A DNA stretch of 43,802 nucleotides from Cupriavidus neocaledonicus (GTDB lineage Bacteria; Pseudomonadota; Gammaproteobacteria; Burkholderiales; Burkholderiaceae). Where the stretch lies: the NCBI RefSeq assembly GCF_000372525.1, contig NZ_AQUR01000066.1, positions 144-43,945 on the forward strand, written 5' to 3'. The notes beneath the pieces are model-generated. The model did no database searches. It saw only the letters and a program-made list of their open reading frames with translations, and was not told the origin of the DNA. Both the position numbers and the translations under genes were made by a program. Shown here piece by piece: positions 14,724-23,512 of the stretch. How positions within the stretch are numbered: position 1 is the first letter of the stretch; each line of letters starts with the position of its first letter.

Positions 14724-16160
14724 TCAGAACTCGGCGTGGAACCGGACGCCATAGAATGTTGCCGGCCCCCGGTCCCGGTTGTAGCCCGGGTTGCGGATGT
14801 ATTGAAAATTCGGACTGACGCTGAAGTACTTCAACAACGCCAGGCTGTAATAGATCTCGAGCACTTGTTCCGGTCCATAGCGCAATGCGCCATCGCCGAG
14901 GAACGCTCCCAGACCGCCGGCGGCCAGGTAGTCCCGGTGCGGTGATCGCAGCATGTTGACGGCCATCGCCACCCCGAGTTCGTCATTGGGCCGTCCCCAG
15001 GACGTGCCTTTGAGCGTGCCGCCGCCGGCAATTTGCTTGCCGATCTCGGTAAAGGCGTAGGTTTCCGTCTTGTCGTCCGACATATTGGCGCGGAAGAACA
15101 CGCCCAGCGAATCATTGACCTCCTGCAGCAACGTAATGCCCACGCCCACCTTGGCATGTTCCGCGCGCACGTCGGCAACATCGGGCGTCACGTTGTTGGC
15201 CTGCCCGAATGCGATGGCATCGCTGAACTTGCCCATCTTCGCTTTATTGCGCCAGAGCAGCAGGCGCGCCGCTCCGGGACGGCCAGCGAGGGTATAGCGC
15301 TTTTCAAGCTCCAGGATGTCGCCGTAGTGCTCAAACATCCGTGTGTCGAGCTTCAGTCCGTTGGATTCGAGCGGTTGCAGGAAATGACCAAAGCGCGCCG
15401 ACCAGCCATCGCCCACGTACTCTAGCGACACGCCCCAGTTGTAGCCGCGCGCATCGGCGGGATAGTCGAACGAGCCATGTGTCAGCGATGACCAGTTCAT
15501 GAACTGGGTGCGCGGGTCGGAGCCGTAGGGGTTCAGGTCGAAGACGTCGAGCACGCCGAAGTTGCCAGCGGTCAGCACGACGCGCTGTTTGTCGACGGTT
15601 CGCGCAAACTGGTTGAAGTCGGCATCAAGCTTCTCCTCGCCACCACCCAGGCCCCAGGTCTGGCGCACGAAGGCGCGGGCCCGGTAGAACGTAGGATTGG
15701 TGCCCGACGATTTGGCCAGTTCCCCGTTGGTCAGGCCTCCGAGACCATGCAGGCCAGAGAAGGGCACACCCTGCGAGACTTCAGGATTGAAGTGAAACTC
15801 TGCCCCTTGCCATAGGCGCAGGCCCAGGTCGAGCGTGCTGGTGAACGAATAACTCTTGGCCCGTTCCGTGCCGAGGCTGTGCTCGCCGGAATAGGCCGCG
15901 CCAAACGAAGGCTTGCGCTGCCAGATGTAGGTGGCTTGCCCGTGGAAGGCAAAACGGTCCTCCATCGGATCTGCCGTCGCATTGCCGGGGGCAGCGCCGG
16001 AAGCCGGCTGGCTTTCACCGGCGTTCTGGGCATGCGCCGGTGCGAGACCAATGGCTAGGAGCACCACGGTCAGCGCCGCGAGCGTGCGGGCCGACCAACG
16101 AGTGCCCTTCAAAAGGGTGAGGGCGGAGAAGGCAAACTGAAAACAGGTAATGAACGACAT
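14724..16160 (-). CDS. OprB-type carbohydrate-selective porin homologue
   Basis: An outer-membrane beta-barrel protein of about 478 residues. The start is the ATG at 16160, preceded five bases away by GGGAGG, so the 21 extra codons upstream in frame are not used. The signal peptide ends near residue 44 (LAIGLAPAHA, then Q). The mature part is rich in alternating aromatic and polar strands, with FGVLDVFDLNPYGSDPRTQFMNWS typical of OprB-like porins, and ends in a C-terminal Phe (GVRFHAEF). OprB members pass sugars in pseudomonads, but homologues beside ABC transporters may pass other solutes. It is the first gene of the minus-strand porin-ABC-MgtC operon, with 206 bases before the permease. Confidence 0.85.
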   Translation of the reverse strand: MSFITCFQFAFSALTLLKGTRWSARTLAALTVVLLAIGLAPAHAQNAGESQPASGAAPGNATADPMEDRFAFHGQATYIWQRKPSFGAAYSGEHSLGTERAKSYSFTSTLDLGLRLWQGAEFHFNPEVSQGVPFSGLHGLGGLTNGELAKSSGTNPTFYRARAFVRQTWGLGGGEEKLDADFNQFARTVDKQRVVLTAGNFGVLDVFDLNPYGSDPRTQFMNWSSLTHGSFDYPADARGYNWGVSLEYVGDGWSARFGHFLQPLESNGLKLDTRMFEHYGDILELEKRYTLAGRPGAARLLLWRNKAKMGKFSDAIAFGQANNVTPDVADVRAEHAKVGVGITLLQEVNDSLGVFFRANMSDDKTETYAFTEIGKQIAGGGTLKGTSWGRPNDELGVAMAVNMLRSPHRDYLAAGGLGAFLGDGALRYGPEQVLEIYYSLALLKYFSVSPNFQYIRNPGYNRDRGPATFYGVRFHAEF

Positions 16161-16709
16161 GAGACCTCCCTCACGCGCTTCTATGGCGCGTGTAGGCTCG
16201 GGGCGACTACCCGAGAGGGCCAAAGAGTGAGCGCAAACGTCACCCGCATCTGCCTACTCGGTAGATCGCTAACAAGAAAAATCGGGAGGTGGCCACACAG
16301 GAGAATCTGCATGGTTGCCACTACCCGCCGGTAACGGCTAGGCAGTGGCGAGATGTCGCCTTGACTGACTAGCCGTTCAGTGATCGGCGTGGCGCCGACT
16401 AGAACAACAGTCCATGGGGAGAACCCTTAGTGATGACCGGGCGCAGCATACCAAAATGTTTCATGGGACCGCAATGGATTTTCGGAGGCCCATAGAGGCG
16501 ACTGCGGTGTTTCTGCGACACGTGGTTTTCGTCGGCGGAACCGTCAAAATGCGCCTCACCCGGCGGCGGACCAAATCAGTCACTGACTCTCTCGATGCCG
16601 GCGCCTACGCGACGCCAGCGGAAACCCCGGCTAGGCCTTGGCTAGGCCGATCCATTCGAGGCCGATGGAAAGGGCCGAGCGCCTCACAAATGACAGGGGC
16701 GATCAGCGC
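16161..16709 (-). promoter_or_regulatory. Long structured leader upstream of the porin operon
   Basis: The gap between tnpS of element B and the porin holds no convincing gene. On the minus strand toward the porin there is a 9-bp stem (plus-strand AACGGCTAG 16333-16341 with CTAGCCGTT 16369-16377) enclosing a second hairpin (GGCGA 16347-16351, loop GATG, TCGCC 16356-16360). Another 6-bp hairpin (ACGCGC/GCGCGT) lies next to the ribosome binding site, at about 16173-16192. Such nested stems suggest an RNA element or an attenuator controlling the porin-ABC-MgtC genes. I cannot match it to a known riboswitch. Confidence 0.4.
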
Positions 16710-17915
16710 CTACTGTGGCAAAGCGGGCGTGGTGGATGGTTGACACTGTTGCTCGCCCACGGTGTGCGCATGCCGCCGATCGTCCTCGGCGTGCAGGTAG
16801 ATGCCAGTCGTCTCAATCGAGGCATGCCGCAGGTTCTTCTGGATAAAACGGATATCGGTGCCGGCGTCGGCCTGGTGCGAAGCCGCAGAATGGCGCAGCC
16901 AGTGCGTCGAGGCACGCGTCAGCGTCACCGCGCCGGCCGGATCGCTCGCCTCCAACACGGCGGCCGCCCGCCGGAACACCTCCTTCGCGATCAGATAGAC
17001 CGCCGTCGGCGTGAGGTGCCGCTGCGCGTCGCCGGCGACGCTCAGAATGGCCGGGCTCAGCTCACCGGGCGCGGGCATCGGCGGCAGGCCGTGGAACGCG
17101 CGATAGCGAGCAAACTCGGCCATCAACGCGTCGCTCACTGGTACCTCGCCCTCGGCGCCACCCTTGCCGACAACGTACAGCCACCAGCGCCCCCGCCGCT
17201 GGACGAAGTCGGCTGCCCTCGCGCGGGCGGCTTCGCTCGCGCGCAGCGCTGTATGGTAGAGAAAGCGCATCACCCAGCGGCTGCGCTCGTAATGCTGGCA
17301 CTCGCGCGGCGTGCCCTGCGGCCAGCCCTCCATCGACGCGAGCACCACCTGCCACAGCGCATGATCGAGATAACGCTCGACGCGTCGAGCGCGCGAGCCA
17401 CGCGTTGAGCGGCTGCGGCGCAGGGCAAGCGGATTGCCCGCGAGGTAGCCGGCCGCGACAAGGTAGTCGAGCAGTCCGGAAAGGATGCCGAGCGCCTGAC
17501 GGCGGCTGCGCTCGGACAGCGGCCCATCGAAAAGCCGCCGCGCGCCGCCGCGGCGCGGCAGGGCCGGGTCGGTCCAGTCGGCCGTCGGCGCGGCCAGAAA
17601 CTGCTCATAAAGCAGGAAATCCTCGCGCGTGAGGCTCGACATCGGCTTGCCCAGCGTGCGTGTTGCCCAGACGAGCAGCCGCACCACTTCCTTTCGGTAG
17701 CTGCGCAGGGTGTGCGGCGAACTGGCGTACTCGGCAAGCCACAAGCGTACGGCCTCAAGGTCGGTATCGGCCGTGACCTGCCGGTTGGCGGCGCGCGCCC
17801 GGTTAGTGCCGTCACGGCCGTCCAGTGCAGAGGGCAATACGATCGGCAGGACTGATTCGTGTGCTGGAGCGGGCAAGTTCATGGACTGACACGATTTTGC
17901 GGCGGGGTTCCGCAT
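16710..17915 (-). CDS. tnpS: Cointegrate resolvase TnpS of transposon B, tyrosine recombinase
   Basis: A 401-residue tyrosine recombinase; an internal ATG at 17882 is an alternative start. The core-binding domain spans about residues 50-165. Catalytic residues are Arg225 (HTALRASEAA), the box HWLRHSAASH (His338, Arg341), LRHAS with His364, and Tyr373 (TGIYLHAEDDRRH). It is clearly related to TnpS of module A (shared YLAGNPLAL and HWLRH). It diverges from a KfrA-like tnpT gene across a short region containing a core dyad and an accessory motif. The pair resolves cointegrates formed by the Tn3-family transposase encoded downstream of tnpT. All catalytic residues are present. Confidence 0.87.
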   Translation of the reverse strand: MRNPAAKSCQSMNLPAPAHESVLPIVLPSALDGRDGTNRARAANRQVTADTDLEAVRLWLAEYASSPHTLRSYRKEVVRLLVWATRTLGKPMSSLTREDFLLYEQFLAAPTADWTDPALPRRGGARRLFDGPLSERSRRQALGILSGLLDYLVAAGYLAGNPLALRRSRSTRGSRARRVERYLDHALWQVVLASMEGWPQGTPRECQHYERSRWVMRFLYHTALRASEAARARAADFVQRRGRWWLYVVGKGGAEGEVPVSDALMAEFARYRAFHGLPPMPAPGELSPAILSVAGDAQRHLTPTAVYLIAKEVFRRAAAVLEASDPAGAVTLTRASTHWLRHSAASHQADAGTDIRFIQKNLRHASIETTGIYLHAEDDRRHAHTVGEQQCQPSTTPALPQ

Positions 17916-17931
17916 CGTACACCTACGAAGC

Positions 17932-17955
17932 TTACGATTATGCGCGTTATCGTAA
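17932..17955. other. Candidate TnpS recombination core, resolution site B
   Basis: TTACGAT (17932-17938) and ATCGTAA (17949-17955) are exact reverse complements around a 10-bp centre (TATGCGCGTT). With the inner bases ATTA and TTAT counted as part of the arms, the central spacer is six bases, as in module A. It lies between the tnpS and tnpT starts. Confidence 0.55.
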
Positions 17956-17971
17956 ATTTCTGGCGCTTGTG

Positions 17972-17993
17972 ATTACGTATATAACGTAATACG
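17972..17993. promoter_or_regulatory. Accessory motif of resolution site B, contains CGTAATACG
   Basis: ATTACGT (17972-17978) and ACGTAAT (17984-17990) form a perfect dyad with a 5-bp spacer, running into CGTAATACG (17985-17993). The block matches the one in module A at 19 of 22 positions and is at the same 28.5-bp distance from the core centre. Confidence 0.6.
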
Positions 17994-18046
17994 ATCATAT
18001 GCATTATTCAGAATCCAGAAATTCCACCTCTCAGCCGCTTCCGCCC

Positions 18047-18994
18047 ATGAGCCGTATCAGCGATACCCGTCTACGCACCCGTGAAGCAGCCGCGCGCCTG
18101 GTTGCCGCGGGCCGACACCCGCATGAGCTCACCGTCGACCTGATCTACGCCGAGATTCGCCAGGGCAGCCGCACCACCATCAATGACGAGCTGAAGCTGT
18201 GGAAGGACGAGCAGGCGCGCAACGACGCGCTCTCTGCCGCATTGCCGCCAGCCGTCGCCAACGCCATGCTGTCTGTCTGGGCGTTGGCCGTCGCGCAGGG
18301 AGAACAGGTCTTTGCGCAGCGCAGCGGGGAGTTTGAGGCCGAAGCGGCCGCCGCAACCACGCGCGCCGAATCGCTGCAGGTCGCCAATGCGGGATTGCAG
18401 GCGGAAGTACAAACGCTTCGCACTCAGGTTGACGACCTGCAGGCGCGGCTCGCCACCGCGCTTGCCGATCACGCCAGGGGCCAGACCCAGCTGGACGCAG
18501 CCATCCGCCAGGCCGAAGCAGCCGTGGCTGAGCGCGATGCCGTGCGCGCGCAATCGGACCAGGCCCTGCACGAAGCGCAGTCCACCCATGCCCGCGAACT
18601 GGAAGCTGTGCGGGCTGCCCGCGCCGAACACGAGGCCGCCCTGCGGGCGGAGGTCGACCAGGCCACCGCCCGGCTCGAAGGCGTGCAGAAGCTCGTCATG
18701 CTGCAGACCGACGAAGCGCGCGAAGCCCAGCGTCGCGCGGAAGCGGCCGTTTCGAAGACCCGGCAACGAAACGAGCAACTTGTGGCCGACGGGCAGCGTC
18801 TCTCCGCCGACGCTGCTGAACAGCGGCGGCTGGCCGAACGGCATGAAAAACAGCTCGCCGGTGTCATGGAAGAAACGCGCGAACTGCGGCGCGAGCGCGA
18901 TTCCCTGACCCAGCAGGTAGCCCTGTTGCAGGGCCAGCTCAAGGGCCGCGACGAATCCGCGCCAGCGCGTACAGCCAGACGTCGCGCCAGTTGA
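18047..18994 (+). CDS. tnpT: KfrA-like coiled-coil protein, TnpT of transposon B
   Basis: About 315 residues from the ATG at 18047 (MSRISDTRLRTREAAARLVAAGRHP); an earlier ATG at 17999 would add 16 residues but directly abuts the accessory motif. The N-terminal 75 residues form a KfrA_N-type DNA-binding domain (LTVDLIYAEIRQGSRTTINDELKLWKDEQ). The remainder, about 110-300, is a long Ala/Gln/Glu/Arg coiled coil. By analogy with Tn4651 it should bind near the resolution core and assist TnpS. A basic tail (ARTARRRAS) ends the protein. It is divergent from tnpS and followed at 138 bases by a small unknown gene. Confidence 0.82.
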   Translation: MSRISDTRLRTREAAARLVAAGRHPHELTVDLIYAEIRQGSRTTINDELKLWKDEQARNDALSAALPPAVANAMLSVWALAVAQGEQVFAQRSGEFEAEAAAATTRAESLQVANAGLQAEVQTLRTQVDDLQARLATALADHARGQTQLDAAIRQAEAAVAERDAVRAQSDQALHEAQSTHARELEAVRAARAEHEAALRAEVDQATARLEGVQKLVMLQTDEAREAQRRAEAAVSKTRQRNEQLVADGQRLSADAAEQRRLAERHEKQLAGVMEETRELRRERDSLTQQVALLQGQLKGRDESAPARTARRRAS

Positions 18995-19132
18995 GCCAAA
19001 CAGCGAACAACGGCTTTCGGAGTACCGCGGAGTGCCTCAGCGCCCGCGCTACAATCGGGCCTTCGGTCCTCGCCTGGCGGCGCTGGACCGATGCAGTGCC
19101 ATGAGCAACCGCCCGACAGGAAACCGAGCCTC

Positions 19133-19567
19133 ATGAACACGAACGAACCGCAAACACCGGCCTGGCAGCCGATCGCTGCGCTGCCGGTCATTCTTGATCT
19201 CGCCGGCGCGCAGATTGAAGAGGTACAGGCTACCTTCGACGCTCTGACCCGGTGCCGGTCGCGACCCCATGTGCTTGACGACGCCACCCTGGCCCGGACG
19301 CGCCAGGTCTACGGCGAGCAACGGGATTTTCTGCCGATCCAGCGCGAGCAGGTTACACGGTGGCGATCCGGGCCGCTCACACCGCAGGAGCGCGAAGAAC
19401 TTGCTCATCTGAGCGCGCGGATCGAGCGGCTGGCGGCGCTGCTCGACGATATTCTCGCGCTGACAGACGAGCTGTCGCACGGCACGATCGACCGGATCCT
19501 GGGCATGAGCGATGCGGACCTTGCCGCTGCGGTGTTATCGGGCTCGCTCAGATTGCCGCAACGCTGA
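19133..19567 (+). CDS. Small alpha-helical protein of unknown function, between tnpT and tnpA
   Basis: A 144-residue product from the ATG at 19133 (MNTNEPQTPAWQPIAALPVILDLAGAQIEEV). It is predicted mostly helical with amphipathic stretches (ELAHLSARIERLAALLDDILALTDELSHGTIDRI); no membrane segment, signal or enzyme motif. I do not recognise the family. It ends 51 bases before the tnpA start on the same strand and is probably co-transcribed with it, so a role in transposition is possible. Codon use looks like that of its neighbours. An upstream in-frame ATG at 19091 is less likely because its first residues are low-complexity and lack a binding site. Confidence 0.6.
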   Translation: MNTNEPQTPAWQPIAALPVILDLAGAQIEEVQATFDALTRCRSRPHVLDDATLARTRQVYGEQRDFLPIQREQVTRWRSGPLTPQEREELAHLSARIERLAALLDDILALTDELSHGTIDRILGMSDADLAAAVLSGSLRLPQR

Positions 19568-19618
19568 CACGCGGAAAATGCTGCAACGGTACCGGCTGGC
19601 TCGATTCGCGCGGCACCT

Positions 19619-22600
19619 ATGAACCAGATTTCCGAAACCGCGTACCCGTTACTGCCAGCGGAGATTGCGGCAGACGAGTTGCGGGCAGTCTTCACGCCCA
19701 GCGCCGCCGAAATCCGCTTCGTGTACGGCCAGTTCCGGCAGGCGCCAACACGCGTGCTGATTCTGACGCAGCTCAAACTGCTCCAGCGTCTGGGATACAT
19801 GCCGCCAATGTCAGACGTGCCGCCCGAAATCGTCGACCATATTTGCTCGGTGCTCAAGGTCCGATCGCCGCCCCGCGCAACGATCAAGCGCTATGACAGG
19901 TCGGGCAGCAAGTCTCGGCACCAGAAGGTACTGCGCGAATTTGTCGGCATCCGCGTTGTTGACGCGCTGACCCATGAATGGCTTGCTGTCGTGGCGGACA
20001 TCGCCGCGCGCACGAAGGCAGAGTTGCCGGACATCGTCAACGTGCTGCTTGAGGAACTCATCAGGCAGCGCTACGAACTGCCGCCGCTGGCCACACTCTC
20101 GCGCATTGCTGCTTCCGCCCGCAGCCGGCTTCACGAGGCCATCTACCAGGCCTACTCGGAGGCGCTGGACGAGCCGCTCAGAGCCCGCCTCGACGCTCTC
20201 TTCATCAACCGGGCGGGACGCACGCCCTGGGACGAACTGAAGCGGGAACCAAAACGGCCAAGGCCGCGCGAGGTGGCAAGCTTCCTCAAGCACATCCAGG
20301 CCATAACCGAGTTGGCCGACGGCTTGCCGCCCCCGCCGGACATTCTTTCAGTCCCCAAGCGCATGCAGCTCGTCCTGGAAGCACGAGCCCTCGACATCCA
20401 TGAGATGCGCGTGCTCAAGCCGGCGAAGCGCTACACGCTTGCCGTGCTGTTCATCCTCGCGCAGCTGCAGAAGGCACTTGATGACGTCGCGGAAATCTTC
20501 ATCAAGACGGTCCGCAACCTGGAAGGCACGGCGGATCTGCGCATGAAACAGTATCGGCTCGCACACGCTGACGAACTCGAATCGCTTGTCAGTCAGTTTC
20601 GCGATGTGCTCCACATCCTGCAAGACGATGAGGCTCCAGCCGCCGAGCGCATCGCGCGCATGAGGGCATCCCTCAATGACGATCCCAGCAGTGCCCTGAA
20701 CCGATGCAACGAGCACATCGCATATACCGGCAATCACGCCATCCCGTTTTTGCTGGCCCCATACAGGAATCTGCGGTCGCTGCTGTTCCAATTCCTCGAC
20801 ATCCTGTCGCTGCGCTCTAGCTCGCAGGACGATACCCTGCTCGACGCGCTCGCTTGGATCCAGCCATACCGGGCGTCACGTCGCGAATACCTGCTGCTGG
20901 GCGACGCGGACCTCGCCGAGCTGCCGCTCGACTGGATCCCGGAAAAGTGGGAGAAATTTGTCTTCCCGGACGGGCGGTCCGCTCGACTGCTGCACCGGAA
21001 ATATTTCGAGTTGTGCGTGTTCAGCCAGCTCAGACGTGAACTGAACTCCGGCGACGTTTATGTCGAGCACAGCGACCAGTATGACGATCCCCGTGAACAC
21101 CAGATATCGTGGGAGGAGTTCCGCGAGGAACTGCCGCGCTATGCCGAATTCGTCGACTTCCCGGTCGATGGCCGGGCCTTCGTCCAGCAACTGAAGGACA
21201 AACTCAGCGCATTGGCAGACGAGGTCGACGCTACCTTTCCGGAGAACGACTACGTCGAGATTGGCGACCAGGGTCTGATTCTCCACAAGCTCGAGAAGAA
21301 GCCCGACCCGCCAAACAAGATGTTGATCGACCAGGCCATCACGGCGTCGATGCGGCCGGTGAGCATCCTTGACATCCTGACCGAAACCGAACAGTGGCTC
21401 GATTTACACCGACTGTTTGGCCCATTATCCGGCTTCGAGGCAAAGATCGACGAGCCGCGCAAACGCTTCATCACAACGCTGTTCTGCTATGGGTGTAACC
21501 TCGGACCGGCACAGACCGCGCGCTCGGTAAAGAACCTCAGCCGCAAGCAGCTTGCCTGGCTGAATCTGCGCCACGTGACCGAGGAGCGCCTGGACAAGGC
21601 CATCGTCAGGGTCATCAACGCATACAACCAGTTTGCGCTGCCGAAGTTCTGGGGCTCCGGCAGCCGGGTTTCGGCCGACGGCACGAAATGGAATCTCTAT
21701 GAGCAGAATCTGCTATCCGAATATCACATCCGGTACGGCGGCTATGGCGGTATCGGCTACTACCACGTGTCGGACAAGTACATCGCGCTGTTCAGCCACT
21801 TCATCCCGTGCGGCGTGCATGAAGCCGTCTACATCCTCGACGGGCTGATCAAGAATACCTCCGATGTGCAGCCGGACACGGTTCACGGCGATACGCAGGC
21901 GCAGAGCGCGCCGGTCTTCGCACTCGCACACCTGCTCGGCATCAAGCTGATGCCCCGCATTCGCGACATCAAGGAGCTGCGCTTCTACAAGGCGGACCGG
22001 CGCCGTCGCTACAGGAACATCGAGCCACTGTTCCGCGGCAACGTCGACTGGGCCCTGATCGAAAGGCATTTTCCGGACATGCTGCGCGTTGCCATCTCGA
22101 TCAAGGCCGGCCGTATGACGCCATCGACGATCCTGCGCCGCCTCGGCTCCGAGAGTGTCAAGAACAAGCTGTATTTCGCGTTCCGCGAGCTCGGCCGGGT
22201 GATCCGCACCCTGTTCCTGCTGCGCTATATCAACGACCCGGAAATGCGCCGGACGATCCATGCCGCGACGAACAAGAGCGAGCAGTTCAACGATTTCGCG
22301 AAATGGCTGATGTCCGGCGGCGACGTCATCGCGGAAAACGTCCGGCACGAGCAGCGCAAAGTCATCAAGTACAACCAACTCGTCGCGAACATGGTCATCC
22401 TCTACAACGTGCAGTGGATGTCGCGCAAACTGAAGGAGCTGCAAGTGAAGGGCCATCCCGTCGACGCCGAGGTGCTCCAGGCGCTGTCGCCTTACCGGAA
22501 GGACCACATCAACCGGCTCGGGTCCTATTTGGTGGATCTCCAGCGGAAGGTGCCGCCGCTCGATACGTCGATCGATTTCGTTTTCGGATCGGCGGCGTAG
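19619..22600 (+). CDS. tnpA: Tn3-family transposase TnpA (transposon B)
   Basis: The replicative transposase has 993 residues, full length for the family. The N-terminal half (DUF4158-like, then a helical region) binds the terminal repeats. The C-terminal Tn3 DDE domain shows Asp687 (SRVSADGTKWN), Asp758 (VHGDTQAQ) and Glu888 (NKSEQFNDFAKW). Conserved surroundings such as YGGIGYYHVSDKYIALFSHF and GIKLMPRIRD are present. It makes cointegrates that the neighbouring TnpS/TnpT pair should resolve. The gene reads toward the right inverted repeat at 23135-23180 and appears intact, so element B may be able to move if its ends are active. Confidence 0.95.
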   Translation: MNQISETAYPLLPAEIAADELRAVFTPSAAEIRFVYGQFRQAPTRVLILTQLKLLQRLGYMPPMSDVPPEIVDHICSVLKVRSPPRATIKRYDRSGSKSRHQKVLREFVGIRVVDALTHEWLAVVADIAARTKAELPDIVNVLLEELIRQRYELPPLATLSRIAASARSRLHEAIYQAYSEALDEPLRARLDALFINRAGRTPWDELKREPKRPRPREVASFLKHIQAITELADGLPPPPDILSVPKRMQLVLEARALDIHEMRVLKPAKRYTLAVLFILAQLQKALDDVAEIFIKTVRNLEGTADLRMKQYRLAHADELESLVSQFRDVLHILQDDEAPAAERIARMRASLNDDPSSALNRCNEHIAYTGNHAIPFLLAPYRNLRSLLFQFLDILSLRSSSQDDTLLDALAWIQPYRASRREYLLLGDADLAELPLDWIPEKWEKFVFPDGRSARLLHRKYFELCVFSQLRRELNSGDVYVEHSDQYDDPREHQISWEEFREELPRYAEFVDFPVDGRAFVQQLKDKLSALADEVDATFPENDYVEIGDQGLILHKLEKKPDPPNKMLIDQAITASMRPVSILDILTETEQWLDLHRLFGPLSGFEAKIDEPRKRFITTLFCYGCNLGPAQTARSVKNLSRKQLAWLNLRHVTEERLDKAIVRVINAYNQFALPKFWGSGSRVSADGTKWNLYEQNLLSEYHIRYGGYGGIGYYHVSDKYIALFSHFIPCGVHEAVYILDGLIKNTSDVQPDTVHGDTQAQSAPVFALAHLLGIKLMPRIRDIKELRFYKADRRRRYRNIEPLFRGNVDWALIERHFPDMLRVAISIKAGRMTPSTILRRLGSESVKNKLYFAFRELGRVIRTLFLLRYINDPEMRRTIHAATNKSEQFNDFAKWLMSGGDVIAENVRHEQRKVIKYNQLVANMVILYNVQWMSRKLKELQVKGHPVDAEVLQALSPYRKDHINRLGSYLVDLQRKVPPLDTSIDFVFGSAA

Positions 22601-22696
22601 TGGGAGGTTGGCAAGAATGCCCGCGACTTCCGCGAGCGCGGCGCGCCATCGTCGTGCGAGACAGCGCCATCGACGCATGTCGAAGGCTTACCCGTC

Positions 22697-23057
22697 GTGA
22701 CCCGCTCCTGCAAGCGGGCAACTGACGCAGACTCTTGGAAAACCACCGACCTGAACACCGTGACGAATCGGCTCGACCTCTTCGAACACAGCCGCGACGT
22801 CATGCTACGCAATGACGTGCTGGCGGCGCTTGAGCAACGCGACCACCGGCGGACGTGAGGCGCCGCTTCGGCTGACCTCGGAATATCCGATCGACGCGCT
22901 CGCGCCGACCATCGAGATACTGGTCGACATGCCCTCGCTCATGCTCGACATGCTGAGCCTGGAACGCGAAGGCCGGCAGCATGAACTCCTCGAACGACGA
23001 AAGACCTTCCGCGACCTGCACCCGGGGCTCTTCAGTGCCTACATCCGTATGCGATAG
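22697..23057 (+). pseudogene. Conserved hypothetical protein, frameshifted
   Basis: Two frames make one protein-like sequence. The first, from a GTG near 22760, reads VTNRLDLFEHSRDVMLRNDVLAALEQRD and stops at 22856-22858. The second continues as LRLTSEYPIDALAPTIEILVDMPSL and ERRKTFRDLHPGLFSAYIRMR and stops at 23057. A one-base shift near 22845-22860 separates them. I have no function for it. It lies between tnpA and the right inverted repeat, a common place for small cargo genes. It is broken as written. Confidence 0.5.
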
Positions 23058-23134
23058 CGGCAGTCACGCCAAGTGTTGCCCACACAACCGTGGCTGGCTC
23101 GACGCAGAGACATTTTTTCTTTACGGATCAGATA

Positions 23135-23180
23135 GTTAAGCCAACTTTGGCGAAAATTTCACGAATCCCGGCCGACCCTC
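23135..23180. repeat. Right terminal inverted repeat of transposon B
   Basis: It is the reverse complement of 10335-10380 with four mismatches in 46 bases; the outer end is GACCCTC at 23174-23180. It lies 535 bases after tnpA. Immediate flank: GTATA. Confidence 0.85.
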
Positions 23181-23329
23181 GTATACCATCACCATCCTCG
23201 TGGTCACTGAACCCCCACGGTCGTTCATTGCTGCCCGTCGGACCAAATCAAACCACGTTTAGCCGTGTGGCATCCCCAGTCGGAAGCGGTCCCGGGCACC
23301 GACTTCCGGTCAATGCATGTGTGTCTGCG

Positions 23330-23512
23330 TCAACCACGACGCCTTGGACCGCTCTGACCTTTGGGCCGTGCTTTTGACTTTTTCTTTGACTTTGTCATCG
23401 GCCCATGACGCCAACGAAGAAAGGCGGCAAAGGCGCCGAATAGCAATAGCAGCCCGACCGTCAAGACACCGATGGTGACCGCTACCTCATTGGAAACGTG
23501 ATTGTGGTTCAT
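23330..23512 (-). CDS. Small single-pass membrane protein, function unknown
   Basis: A 60-residue product. After a short N-terminus (MNHNHVSNEVAVT) there is one hydrophobic helix (IGVLTVGLLLLFGAFAAFL), then a strongly basic tail (KSKKKSKARPKGQSGPRRRG). This is a plausible inner-membrane micropeptide. It lies downstream of czcA on the same strand, 258 bases away, beyond two hairpins, so it is probably transcribed separately. The two His residues at the N-terminus could contact metal, but that is speculative. I do not recognise it. Confidence 0.45.
   Translation of the reverse strand: MNHNHVSNEVAVTIGVLTVGLLLLFGAFAAFLRWRHGPMTKSKKKSKARPKGQSGPRRRG

Larger units (their letters stand above)
10335..23180 (+). 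mobile_element. Tn3-family transposon B (12.8 kb) with porin/ABC/MgtC cargo
   Basis: The element is bounded by inverted repeats 10335-10380 and 23135-23180, identical at 42 of 46 positions, with outer ends beginning GAGGGTCGGCC. Inside, in order, are mgtC, an ABC ATPase, an ABC permease and a porin (all minus), tnpS (minus), tnpT (plus), a small unknown gene (plus), tnpA (plus) and a frameshifted small gene. The left end lies within the 3' end of module A's tnpT. The 5-bp flanks differ (GTCAG on the left, GTATA on the right), so there is no matching target duplication. The element may therefore be a recombinant of two copies or have had a flank deleted. Confidence 0.8.

Noticed and set aside
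16161..16420. Known Mg or Mn riboswitch (M-box or yybP-ykoY)
   Set aside because: Stems are present, but I could not find the conserved loop sequences of either class; kept only as an unassigned structured leader.
10330..23185. 5-bp target duplication around transposon B
   Set aside because: Flanks GTCAG and GTATA share only the first two bases.
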